Counted from the stretch's first letter, positions 1 to 5,214 are shown. The stretch is 7,116 nt of DNA from a bacterium (GCA_021815065.1 JAKAHI010000065.1:1-7116), one strand, 5' to 3'. Notes: a model not told the origin generated them from the letters alone. A program made the numbers and translations.

Positions 1-197
1 CTAAACCAGATAACTCCTCAGTCTTTGGTTGACTTTCTAACGGGGTTTACCCCGTTAGAAAGCTATACCGAGTATGGTGGGGATGCAGAGAAAGGGCGTG
101 GTTTAAAACCTCGTCTAAACCAGATAACTCCTCGGTCTTTGGTTGACTTTCTAACGGGGTTTAGGTTCAGAATCAAATCTCTTTCTAACGGGATTTA
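1..197. repeat. Repeat block of ~114-bp period next to tRNA-Cys
   Basis: A 49-bp unit at 1-49 recurs at 115-163 with one mismatch (A20 versus G134). A 17-mer from its end, CTTTCTAACGGGRTTTA, occurs at 33-49, 147-163 and 181-197. Each unit starts CTAAACC and ends with the near or exact inverse (GGTTTAC at 44-50, GGTTTAG at 158-164). The block continues off the left edge, so the copy number is unknown. The frame across it is open, but it runs into the tRNA gene and repeats itself, so I do not call a protein here. Confidence 0.85.
33..62. repeat. Perfect 13-bp inverted repeat (hairpin) in the first unit
   Basis: CTTTCTAACGGGG at 33-45 is perfectly complementary to CCCCGTTAGAAAG at 50-62, separated by the tetraloop TTTA. 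The second unit keeps the left arm only. It is not followed by a T-run, so it is a structural repeat and not an obvious intrinsic terminator. Confidence 0.85.
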
Positions 198-198
198 T

Positions 199-269
199 GG
201 CGGCATAGCCAAGTGGTAAGGCAGCGGTCTGCAAAACCGTTATCTCCGGTTCAAATCCGGATGCCGCCT
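199..269 (+). tRNA. tRNA-Cys (anticodon GCA)
   Basis: All four arms fold. The acceptor GGCGGCA (199-205) pairs with TGCCGCC (262-268), with discriminator T269, the U73 identity base expected for tRNA-Cys. The D stem is GCC/GGC at 208-210 and 220-222. The anticodon stem 224-228/236-240 encloses the loop CTGCAAA, with anticodon GCA at 231-233. The T stem TCCGG/CCGGA (245-249/257-261) encloses TTCAAAT. The length of 71 nt is normal for tRNA-Cys, and the CCA end is not encoded. No clear promoter is visible upstream, where the repeat block ends two bases before the gene. Confidence 0.97.
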
Positions 270-323
270 TTCGATTTCAAAGAGTCATCGAACTACGCCA
301 ACACCGGGAAACAGCCTCTTTTC

Positions 324-354
324 TGTCATTCCTCACTTGATGCGGAATCCAGTG
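324..354. repeat. Degenerate TGTCATTCC...GGAATCCAG dispersed repeat
   Basis: The sequence begins TGTCATTCC and ends GGAATCCAGTG, with ATTCC/GGAAT as short inverted arms around a TCACTTGATGC centre. This is the form of a widespread intergenic repeat type usually read as 'CTGGATTCC...GGAATGACA' on the other strand. The peptide H-W-I-P-H-Q-V-R-N-D translated from it on the minus strand is the typical spurious product of such repeats. Confidence 0.6.
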
Positions 355-576
355 TTTTATCTTTTTGCCATCAGCAACCGATCGCAATGTCAGCCTGCCC
401 ATAACGTCTTTTCCCTGAATATAAGAAGCAAGACCTGTCCCGGCTTCCCTATGGATTAAGCTATTCATCAATGAGCAAGGCCGCCGGAAGTTTGGAGAAA
501 CAAATGAAAAAGGACGGGAGATTGAAGAAAATAAATCTATGACGCCATTTCACATTTCAAAGACTGCCCCCGATAC

Positions 577-669
577 CTATTTACGGCACAGATCCATGAC
601 CTTTGCCCCGGCGAGCTCTTCCTCAAGAACCCGTATAATCTGTTCCTCGGTATACCTTTTTGCTTGCAT
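577..669 (-). pseudogene. IS3-family orfA remnant (transposase N-terminus)
   Basis: On the minus strand an ATG at 669-667, preceded by AGGAGG (680-675), opens a 30-residue frame starting M-Q-A-K-R-Y-T-E-E-Q-I-I-R-V-L and ending D-L-C-R-K before a TAG at 579-577. This matches the helix-turn-helix start of IS3-group OrfA proteins, which normally continue past C-R-K-x-G-I for about 60 more residues. Supplying one base at the stop would read C-R-K-Y-G-I before similarity is lost, so a one-base deletion plus loss of the rest is the simplest reading. No orfB and no terminal inverted repeats are visible. The element is dead; the sense of transcription faces the tRNA. Confidence 0.75.
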
Positions 670-777
670 CTTTGCCTCCTTTTGCTATCTTTTACTAACA
701 GGAGACTCTAAATGCAATTGCTCTGGTTTTCGGGGGGAACATCAAAAATACCTGTCTATTAAAACAAGGAGAGCATT

Positions 778-1548
778 ATGACAATAAAAAATAGTTTTAT
801 CCAATTATGTCTTCTGATTATTTCGTTTTTACTTATTGTAAATTGCAATGTAAAAAGAGCCAATAGTGATAACAACGCAGATCAAGTAGAAACAAATCAT
901 GTTGAGCTTTCTCCTGAACAGCGAGATAAGGAGTTGGAGAAATTACTTTCTGCAAAAGTTCCCCAGACTTTTTTTGACATGCGAGAAAAAGCACAAAAGA
1001 GAAGGCTTAAATTGTATGGTATACATCCAACAAGTACTACGCATATAAATGTACAACTTGGGAATTATAAAGAAGTTAATTTGAATAATAACAAAGATGT
1101 TTATGTGATTGCACATTACACCCAACAATACAGTGGTATATTAATTATCTTCAAAAAAGAAGGTAATAAACTAACTCAAGTTTGGGAAAGTAAAGAACAT
1201 AATTTAGTCTTTTCCCTTGGCTATATAGATGTTAAAGATATATTTCATGATGGCAAAAAAGAAATTATTATTGGTGGTGCAGCCAGTAATTCTGCTAATG
1301 ATACCATAATTTATAGATGGGAAGGAACTTCTGCAAGATATCTGGGAAGTTTTAGTAGTTATTTTGATTGTCGTTCACTTGCAGTCAAAGGAGGTAATAA
1401 GCTCCCCAAAGACACAACGTTTAATCCTGATGGTGACGAACTCGTAGAGCGAGGATGCAGTGAATCAAGAATATATAGATGGGATGGTCATGACTACAAA
1501 CTGTTCAAGGTAGTTAAAGCAGTGCCCGGTACACCGCTATATAAATAA
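778..1548 (+). CDS. Predicted lipoprotein, beta-propeller-like, function unknown
   Basis: This is a 256-aa protein with AAGGAGAG (766-773) five bases before its ATG. The N-terminus is an export signal: T-I-K-N, a hydrophobic stretch at residues 7-21, then L-I-V-N-C with Cys23. That resembles a lipobox, although Asn at -1 is unusual, so lipidation is likely but not certain. After a charged linker (about 24-65) the mature part is rich in short strands with Trp/Tyr: V-Y-V-I-A-H near 106-111, G-I-L-I-I-F near 118-123, V-W-E-S, then a D-V-K-D-I-F-H-D-G-K-K-E-I-I-I-G-G segment near 150-166, followed by I-Y-R-W-E-G and later I-Y-R-W-D-G. The 'D-x-x-x-D-G-x-x-E-I-I' pattern and the repeated Y-R-W-[ED]-G recall FG-GAP/VCBS-type propeller blades. 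That family assignment is inference. The gene is AT-rich and ends TAATAA, with a small ORF starting 17 bp later. No enzyme motif is recognised. Confidence 0.85.
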   Translation: MTIKNSFIQLCLLIISFLLIVNCNVKRANSDNNADQVETNHVELSPEQRDKELEKLLSAKVPQTFFDMREKAQKRRLKLYGIHPTSTTHINVQLGNYKEVNLNNNKDVYVIAHYTQQYSGILIIFKKEGNKLTQVWESKEHNLVFSLGYIDVKDIFHDGKKEIIIGGAASNSANDTIIYRWEGTSARYLGSFSSYFDCRSLAVKGGNKLPKDTTFNPDGDELVERGCSESRIYRWDGHDYKLFKVVKAVPGTPLYK

Positions 1549-1565
1549 TAAACGAGGTGAATGAC

Positions 1566-1730
1566 TTGTACTCTACAATTTCAATAATTGATAAACTTCG
1601 CTTAGCAGCCGATGAGATACTACAACAACATAAAGAAACTACGGCAATGGTAGAGATGATGATAACACCAAAGTACAGAACAGCCGAGAGAAACTCCGTT
1701 TCTCTCGATAGGAATAAACTTTTCTCTTGA
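1566..1730 (+). CDS. Possible small protein, 54 aa, TTG start
   Basis: A strong Shine-Dalgarno GAGGTGA (1554-1560) sits five bases before a TTG that opens a 54-codon frame ending at TGA 1728-1730. An ATG at 1561 directly after the SD is in another frame and stops after eight codons, so TTG is the better choice. The N-terminal half (S-I-I-D-K-L-R-L-A-A-D-E-I-L) looks helical. The C-terminal half lies inside the 106-bp direct repeat. The second repeat copy carries the same 3' coding segment, but there a TGA (3327-3329) interrupts the frame, so that copy is at most a 3' fragment. The ORF may follow the lipoprotein gene in one transcript. No family is recognised, and it could be a truncated gene or not translated. 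Confidence 0.45.
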   Translation: MYSTISIIDKLRLAADEILQQHKETTAMVEMMITPKYRTAERNSVSLDRNKLFS

Positions 1731-1764
1731 CAGGTGCACTTTAAATGGGTGACCCATATGCCCT
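1646..1764. repeat. Long direct repeat, copy 1 (106 bp identical)
   Basis: Positions 1646-1751 are identical base for base to 3332-3437. The match continues to 1764/3450 with only two substitutions (A1752/C3438 and A1756/C3442). Each copy holds a perfect 10-bp hairpin: CGAGAGAAAC (1685-1694) and GTTTCTCTCG (1698-1707) around TCC. The two copies are in the same orientation, 1686 bp apart, and enclose the HEPN-like gene and its partner. Confidence 0.97.
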
Positions 1765-1805
1765 CGTTACACTACATTTTGGATTAAAAATATTGAGTAA
1801 CGAGG
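1762..1805. repeat. 9-bp inverted repeat upstream of the HEPN-like gene
   Basis: CCTCGTTAC (1762-1770) is perfectly complementary to GTAACGAGG (1797-1805), with 26 AT-rich bases between. The left arm overlaps the end of the direct-repeat copy 1. It could be a protein-binding site or a recombination-associated structure; nothing distinguishes these. Confidence 0.6.
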
Positions 1806-1824
1806 TGTGGAATATAAATTACTA

Positions 1825-1872
1825 CAAGTGTGTTACATTTGTATGGGAAAAATTATAAATGTAATGAACTTG
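1825..1872. repeat. Interrupted 16-bp inverted repeat before the promoter
   Basis: The arms 1825-1840 and 1857-1872 are complementary at 13 of 16 positions, including eight uninterrupted pairs (TTACATTT with AAATGTAA) and the outer CAAGT/ACTTG. The right arm touches the candidate -35 region of the downstream gene, a reasonable place for an operator bound by a dimer, possibly one of the cassette products. This is inference from position only. Confidence 0.45.
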
Positions 1873-1897
1873 CTTATATTATTTATCATGCTATAAT
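1870..1897 (+). promoter_or_regulatory. Candidate promoter for the HEPN-like cassette
   Basis: A perfect TATAAT (1892-1897) is preceded by TGC, giving an extended -10. A weak -35, TTGCTT (1870-1875), lies 16 bp upstream. The -10 is 44 bp before the ATG at 1942. No other sigma-70-like site fits as well in the 211-bp spacer, so the two cassette genes probably have their own promoter. Confidence 0.5.
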
Positions 1898-1941
1898 AAC
1901 ATTTATAAAAAACGGCTTTGTAAAATCAAAGGAAATGTAAA

Positions 1942-2805
1942 ATGTGGGAAATAGGAAATGATGAATCAAGACTTTTCAAGGAAATAAAGAATAATTACAA
2001 TACAATAATAGCACGAGATGACATTTTAGATATTGAGTCTGCGTACGTTTGTTTAAAAGGAATTATAAAGAATGATGAAGAAACATGTAATGAAATAATT
2101 TACCGTGAAAAGGAGGATACTTCCACCTATAAAGAAGCTTTCCGACACAAGAAAACTTCCACCTACTATCAACATATTAATCTTAATACTCTTAATAGAT
2201 TATGGCAAGCAAGTTATTCTGCCTATATTATGAATGAGTTAATTAATGGCAAGCGTGATGATGGATGGCAAGCTCAACAATTAGGTTTGTACTTTCTAAC
2301 TTTTTGTAGTTGCAGTTATGGAGTAATAGGTCTTATTGATAGAGAGTGTGAGATTTGTAGTGGAAAGAAAAATTCCGTAAAGGACGAAAAAGGTTTTCTT
2401 AATTTAAATAATATTAATAAACAAATACAAAACCTTTCAGTTATTATACAACGAGTAGAGGGGAATAAAAGTTTTCGGCATTTAAAAATCGAGCAAAAAG
2501 ACATATCTCTTATGCGGGAACTCGATTTTTATCGTAATGAAGGAGAACATCACTTTTTCCCAAGTTCTACTTTATTTATAATAGATAACAAATGGGTTAT
2601 TCCAAAAAAGCCTAAGCGTGACGATAATAAAAAATCATACGCTATACCATTTGAAGATATAATAGTTGTAGGTCGGGATGTAGCTTATAGAAATAATCAA
2701 GATGATTTTATTGTATTGAGAGATTGGTTCGTTAAAATATTTGAATTGGAAGTAAAGTTAGTTAAAGATGCATGGATACATTTAGGAAGTGAATTAAAAA
2801 AATAG
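1942..2805 (+). CDS. HEPN-like protein with RNxxxH motif
   Basis: This is a 287-aa, probably soluble protein with no signal peptide. AAAGGA (1928-1933) supports the ATG. Near the C-terminal third, a helix-like segment reads L-D-F-Y-R-N-E-G-E-H-H-F, with Arg198, Asn199 and His203 forming the RNxxxH (R-x4-H) signature of HEPN domains, which are often metal-independent RNases in toxin-antitoxin, abortive infection and CRISPR-associated proteins. It is preceded by a long helical stretch (about 152-195) and followed by a strand region (S-T-L-F-I-I-D-N-K-W-V-I-P, 209-221) and a C-terminal helix (255-285). Three cysteines cluster at 122-139 (F-C-S-C ... E-C-E-I-C). The size and position of the motif recall Cthe_2314-like HEPN proteins, but overall similarity cannot be tested here. 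It probably forms an operon with the next gene, 13 bp downstream. The function, RNA cleavage or structural, is inference. Confidence 0.85.
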   Translation: MWEIGNDESRLFKEIKNNYNTIIARDDILDIESAYVCLKGIIKNDEETCNEIIYREKEDTSTYKEAFRHKKTSTYYQHINLNTLNRLWQASYSAYIMNELINGKRDDGWQAQQLGLYFLTFCSCSYGVIGLIDRECEICSGKKNSVKDEKGFLNLNNINKQIQNLSVIIQRVEGNKSFRHLKIEQKDISLMRELDFYRNEGEHHFFPSSTLFIIDNKWVIPKKPKRDDNKKSYAIPFEDIIVVGRDVAYRNNQDDFIVLRDWFVKIFELEVKLVKDAWIHLGSELKK

Positions 2806-2818
2806 TGGGGGTAAAAAT

Positions 2819-3163
2819 ATGTCAATTAAAATCAAGACCGTAGAAGAACTAAAAAAATACTTTGCTGAGGTAGTTAACAAATCAAAACACCATGCACCTA
2901 ATGTCAATGAAATCATCTATCCGATGTTAGGATTGATTGTACTGAAGCTCGATCAAAAATCAGAAATACTGGCACGCTCTTACAACGGTAATCCAGCAAA
3001 CATGCTTTGGATAAATATTAATGGTTCTAAATATGCATTCTGCTATCAACATACGGATGACATTATTGAGATACGTAAAGATAGCATAAAGGGAAATATC
3101 CTTTATAAAATAAATAACCAAACTGGGATTGCTAATCTTAAAGGAATTTTTGATAAGCTCTAA
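2819..3163 (+). CDS. Small hypothetical protein, HEPN-gene partner
   Basis: This is a 114-aa, soluble alpha/beta protein with a GGGGGT Shine-Dalgarno (2807-2812) six bases before its ATG, starting 13 bp after the HEPN-like stop codon. An amphipathic helix at 7-21 (V-E-E-L-K-K-Y-F-A-E-V-V) leads to K-S-K-H-H-A-P-N-V-N-E-I. Hydrophobic strands follow at about 35-44, 61-67 (N-M-L-W-I-N-I) and 71-76, then I-E-I-R-K-D and a short C-terminal helix. The layout reminds me of small unknown proteins seen in integron cassettes and genomic islands, but I cannot name a family. It lacks the G-S...D-x-D motif of MNT nucleotidyltransferase antitoxins, so it is not a standard HEPN/MNT partner. A role as antitoxin or accessory factor is only suggested by position. 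Confidence 0.85.
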   Translation: MSIKIKTVEELKKYFAEVVNKSKHHAPNVNEIIYPMLGLIVLKLDQKSEILARSYNGNPANMLWININGSKYAFCYQHTDDIIEIRKDSIKGNILYKINNQTGIANLKGIFDKL

Positions 3164-3178
3164 TGATGAAGCAGAGTT

Positions 3179-3196
3179 CCACGGGCATGCCTGTGG
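3179..3196. repeat. GC-rich palindrome after the cassette
   Basis: CCACGGGCATGCCTGTGG is an 18-bp near-perfect palindrome with one G-T pair (3183/3192). It lies 16 bp after the partner gene's stop. It could fold in the mRNA as a 3' stem, but no T-run follows. Its left flank has a 15-bp inverted match at 6994-7008. Confidence 0.6.
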
Positions 3197-3331
3197 GTGA
3201 AGGCAAAAGTAGGGGTCAGCCTGTTGACATTGGACATTGGTAAAATGAATTAAGAAACTTAGGATAATTAGCGACAATACCCATAGATGCACTGCAATAA
3301 AATGCTGTTAAGACTTCCAAGAGTGATGAAA

Positions 3332-3450
3332 AATGGTAGAGATGATGATAACACCAAAGTACAGAACAGCCGAGAGAAACTCCGTTTCTCTCGATAGGAA
3401 TAAACTTTTCTCTTGACAGGTGCACTTTAAATGGGTGCCCCCTATGCCCT
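3332..3450. repeat. Long direct repeat, copy 2 (106 bp identical)
   Basis: Positions 3332-3437 are identical to 1646-1751. The internal hairpin is at 3371-3380 and 3384-3393. Sequences outside the repeat do not match on either side, so the boundaries are sharp. This copy holds only the 3' coding part of the small ORF at 1566-1730 and has lost its 5' half. Confidence 0.97.
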
Positions 3451-3462
3451 TCTTGTTTCATT

Positions 3463-3659
3463 TGTCATTCTGAGAGAAACTAAGAATCTATGCCTTACCG
3501 CTTTTTAGAAGCGGGAGTGGGGCTTGCACTTCAGCGTTATCCCTCTTAAGATAAGAGGGAAGTAAGGGAGTTACTTTATCATGTCATTCTGAGAGAAACG
3601 AAAAATCCATTCTTTACGTCTATCATCTTTCCTTAATCCTCCCCTTAGCAAGGGCGGGG
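3463..3659. repeat. Paired TGTCATTC repeats with small hairpins
   Basis: TGTCATTCTGAGAGAAAC occurs exactly at 3463-3480 and 3582-3599, each followed by a related AAT-C-x-AT tail (3485-3490 and 3605-3610). Between them is a perfect 9-bp stem (3540-3548 with 3552-3560, loop AGA), and after them a CCCTT/AAGGG stem (3642-3646 with 3650-3654). These look like members of dispersed intergenic repeat families and not regulatory sites specific to this locus. Confidence 0.7.
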
Positions 3660-3729
3660 TACTTGCATGAGACTAATAGCGTTGTCTGCCTCTCATACTA
3701 CATACTAATATGCTTGGCACTTAAAAGAT

Positions 3730-3758
3730 TTGACAGAAAAAAGGTAGTAGCATAATAT
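3730..3758 (+). promoter_or_regulatory. Candidate sigma-70-like promoter for the kinase
   Basis: A perfect TTGACA (3730-3735) is followed 17 bp later by TAATAT (3753-3758). A perfect TATAAT overlaps at 3756-3761 but with a 20-bp spacer. Transcription starting near 3765 would give a leader of about 90 bases before the ATG at 3858. The leader carries a GGAAGG SD-like site at 3790-3795, which can pair with TCCTTCC at 3770-3776. Confidence 0.55.
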
Positions 3759-3857
3759 AATTAAGAGAGTCCTTCCAGCTTCAACAAAAGGAAGGAACAG
3801 CATCATTGCCAAAACAGTGTCAGCAAAAAATCAATGTTTATTTATAAAAAAATAAAT

Positions 3858-3932
3858 ATGGGATATGAAGACAAAACAAAAGAGCAAAAGAGCAAAAGAG
3901 CAAAAGAGCAAAAGAGCAGCATACAACTATAA
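3858..3932 (+). other. Detached N-terminal frame of the kinase (out of frame)
   Basis: The ATG at 3858 starts M-G-Y-E-D-K-T-K-E-Q, the usual opening of a class of PAS histidine kinases that continues directly into I-N-E-L. Here the frame runs through the five 8-bp repeats and stops at TAA 3930-3932 after 24 codons, while the continuing I-N-E-L segment lies in the kinase frame. Another in-frame ATG is at 3834. Neither has a good Shine-Dalgarno. I read this as the true N-terminus separated from its gene by repeat-number change. Confidence 0.6.
3877..3916 (+). repeat. Five perfect copies of an 8-bp tandem repeat
   Basis: CAAAAGAG is repeated exactly five times (3877-3916), followed by CA. The unit length is not a multiple of three, so each gain or loss changes the reading frame. 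With one, four or seven copies the ATG at 3858 becomes continuous with the kinase; with five it does not. Simple repeats of this type inside the 5' coding region are classic slipped-strand contingency loci. Confidence 0.95.
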
Positions 3933-4009
3933 ATGAATTAGCAGCGCTGCATCGGCGTATTGAGGATCTGGAAGCAGAAGCAGCCAAACGCAAGAAGGCA
4001 GAGGAGGCG

Positions 4010-5206
4010 TTGCAGGTATCGGAAACCCGTTATCGGAGGCTCTTTGAAACGGCCCAGGACGGGATATTACTTCTCAATGCAGATACGGGGCAGATTCTCG
4101 ACGTTAACCCATTCTTGATAAAGATGCTGGGGTATTCGCATAAGTATTTTCTGAGGAAGAAACTATGGGAAATAGGTCCTTTCAAAGACATTGCAGCATC
4201 CATGCTCCGATTTTCAGAATTGCAGAAGAAGGGGTATGTGCGGTACGAACATTTGCCGGTTGAAACAAGAGATGGCCGTCTCATCGATGTCGAATTTGTC
4301 AGTAATGTCTACCTTGTCGCTCATAAGAGAATTATCCAGTGCAACGTCCGCGACATCACTTTGCGTAAACATACAGAGGGGGAGCTGCAGAAAGCACGCG
4401 ATGAATTGGAGCTTCGCGTGGAACAACGGACTGCTGAGTTGTCAGGAATGACCGAACATTTGAAGCAGGAAATACTGGAGCGCAAAAAAACAGAGATAAA
4501 ATTAATAAAATCAGGTGTACAATTGCGTGACCTTTTCTGGCACTTGCGATCGGTAAGGGAAGAGGAAAGGGCGAGATTAGCACGGGAGCTCCATGATGGA
4601 CTGGGGCAGGAATTAACGGCTTTAAAAATAGATTTATCATTAATAGGTAAACTATACAAAAACCATAAACCAATCAATAAAAAAACAGGAACAATGATTA
4701 AACAGGTTGATGCGACTATCGGAACAGTGAAGAGGATTTGTACTGAGTTGAGACCTTCGTTACTGGACCACCTTGGCATAGGAGCGGCAATCGAGTGGCA
4801 GGTGACTGAATTTGAGAAACGTACGGGAATTAAATGCTCTGTTTTCATAAGACCGAAGGGAATAATTCTTGATCAAGATGTCTCCATAGCGGTTTTTCGT
4901 ATCCTCCAGGAGCTGCTTACCAATGTTGTCCGCCATTCGCAAGCAACAAAAGTCCGATGCGCCTTAGAAAAGAAGCAAGAGATGATTGCCTTAAATTTCA
5001 GCGATAACGGCAGAGGGATAACACAAAAGCAGATTTCCAAGCCCCGAAGCTTCGGCCTGATGGGGATAAGAGAACGGGTGAATTACTTAGCCGGTAAGTT
5101 TGAGATCAAAGGGATTCCCGATGAAGGGACATCTATAATGGTAAGCATTCCTCTTCATAAAAATAATACGCTCAATGGTAAAAAATTCACCGCGGATGCT
5201 CCTTGA
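4010..5206 (+). CDS. Soluble PAS-HisKA_3 sensor histidine kinase
   Basis: The unbroken frame from TTG 4010 gives 398 aa; the same frame is open upstream to 3869 but has no ATG/GTG/TTG there. The upstream codons (3932-4009) encode a coiled coil, I-N-E-L ... L-H-R-R-I-E-D-L-E, that belongs to the protein. So 4010 is probably not the native start, which is more likely the ATG at 3858 cut off by the 8-bp repeat. Counting from 4010, there is a PAS domain at about 7-118 and a coiled coil at 122-175. The HisKA_3 dimerisation helix has phospho-acceptor His195 in R-E-L-H-D-G-L-G-Q. The HATPase_c domain has an N box with Asn305, a G1 box D-N-G-R-G-I (332-337), a G2 box F-G-L-M-G-I-R-E-R-V (348-357) and G-T-S-I near 373. 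There is no membrane segment, so sensing is cytoplasmic. GGAGG at 4003-4007, only two bases before the TTG, may allow internal initiation. The partner regulator starts 80 bp downstream. Confidence 0.9.
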   Translation: MQVSETRYRRLFETAQDGILLLNADTGQILDVNPFLIKMLGYSHKYFLRKKLWEIGPFKDIAASMLRFSELQKKGYVRYEHLPVETRDGRLIDVEFVSNVYLVAHKRIIQCNVRDITLRKHTEGELQKARDELELRVEQRTAELSGMTEHLKQEILERKKTEIKLIKSGVQLRDLFWHLRSVREEERARLARELHDGLGQELTALKIDLSLIGKLYKNHKPINKKTGTMIKQVDATIGTVKRICTELRPSLLDHLGIGAAIEWQVTEFEKRTGIKCSVFIRPKGIILDQDVSIAVFRILQELLTNVVRHSQATKVRCALEKKQEMIALNFSDNGRGITQKQISKPRSFGLMGIRERVNYLAGKFEIKGIPDEGTSIMVSIPLHKNNTLNGKKFTADAP

Positions 5207-5214
5207 TGGGATTT

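Larger units (their letters stand above)
270..777. other. Mostly non-coding spacer with repeat and IS debris
   Basis: This 508-bp stretch has no intact gene that I can support. It contains a degenerate dispersed repeat (324-354), the broken start of an IS3-type orfA on the minus strand (577-669), and short open frames without good start signals. An SD-like GGAG at 495-498 precedes an ATG at 504, but that frame stops after 12 codons. Insertion debris next to a tRNA gene is common, but I see no copy of the tRNA 3' end that would mark an attachment site. Confidence 0.6.
3164..3857. other. Repeat-rich spacer between cassette and kinase
   Basis: No gene is supported in these 694 bp. In order the stretch holds a GC-rich palindrome (3179-3196), a 7-bp tandem ACATTGG x2 (3227-3240), the second copy of the long direct repeat (3332-3450), two related TGTCATTC repeats with small hairpins between and after them (3463-3659), and the kinase promoter region (3730 onward). 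Open frames on either strand here lack start signals and are built from repeats. Confidence 0.7.

Noticed and set aside
1..163. CRISPR array
   Set aside because: There are only two full copies of a 49-bp unit with a 65-bp interval that itself forms a hairpin with the unit, and no cas genes are present.
25..219. Plus-strand open frame with repeated peptide L-V-D-F-L-T-G-F across the left repeats
   Set aside because: It is repeat-derived, has a TTG start without a Shine-Dalgarno and ends inside the tRNA-Cys gene.
262..330. tRNA 3' end as an attachment site for an integrated island
   Set aside because: No second copy of the tRNA 3' end is found in the window and no integrase gene is present.
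277..471. Minus-strand 64-aa open frame after the tRNA
   Set aside because: It contains the typical translation of a dispersed repeat (W-I-P-H-Q-V-R-N-D) and lacks a ribosome site; I treat it as non-coding.
1685..1707. Hairpin in the direct repeat as an intrinsic terminator
   Set aside because: A perfect stem, but no T-run follows directly and in copy 1 it lies within an open frame.
1727..1760. TTGACA in the direct repeat as a promoter -35 for the cassette
   Set aside because: No acceptable -10 lies 16-18 bp downstream in either copy; the extended -10 at 1892-1897 is the better candidate.
2960..3292. Minus-strand 110-aa open frame with a hydrophobic start
   Set aside because: It lies antisense to the well-supported 114-aa gene and runs into repeat sequence, with no Shine-Dalgarno.
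3216..3461. Minus-strand 81-aa open frame
   Set aside because: Half of it is the 106-bp repeat in antisense and no start signal is seen.
4321..4848. Long minus-strand frame (175 aa) inside the kinase
   Set aside because: It is the antisense shadow of a kinase with clear motifs; there is no promoter or ribosome site.
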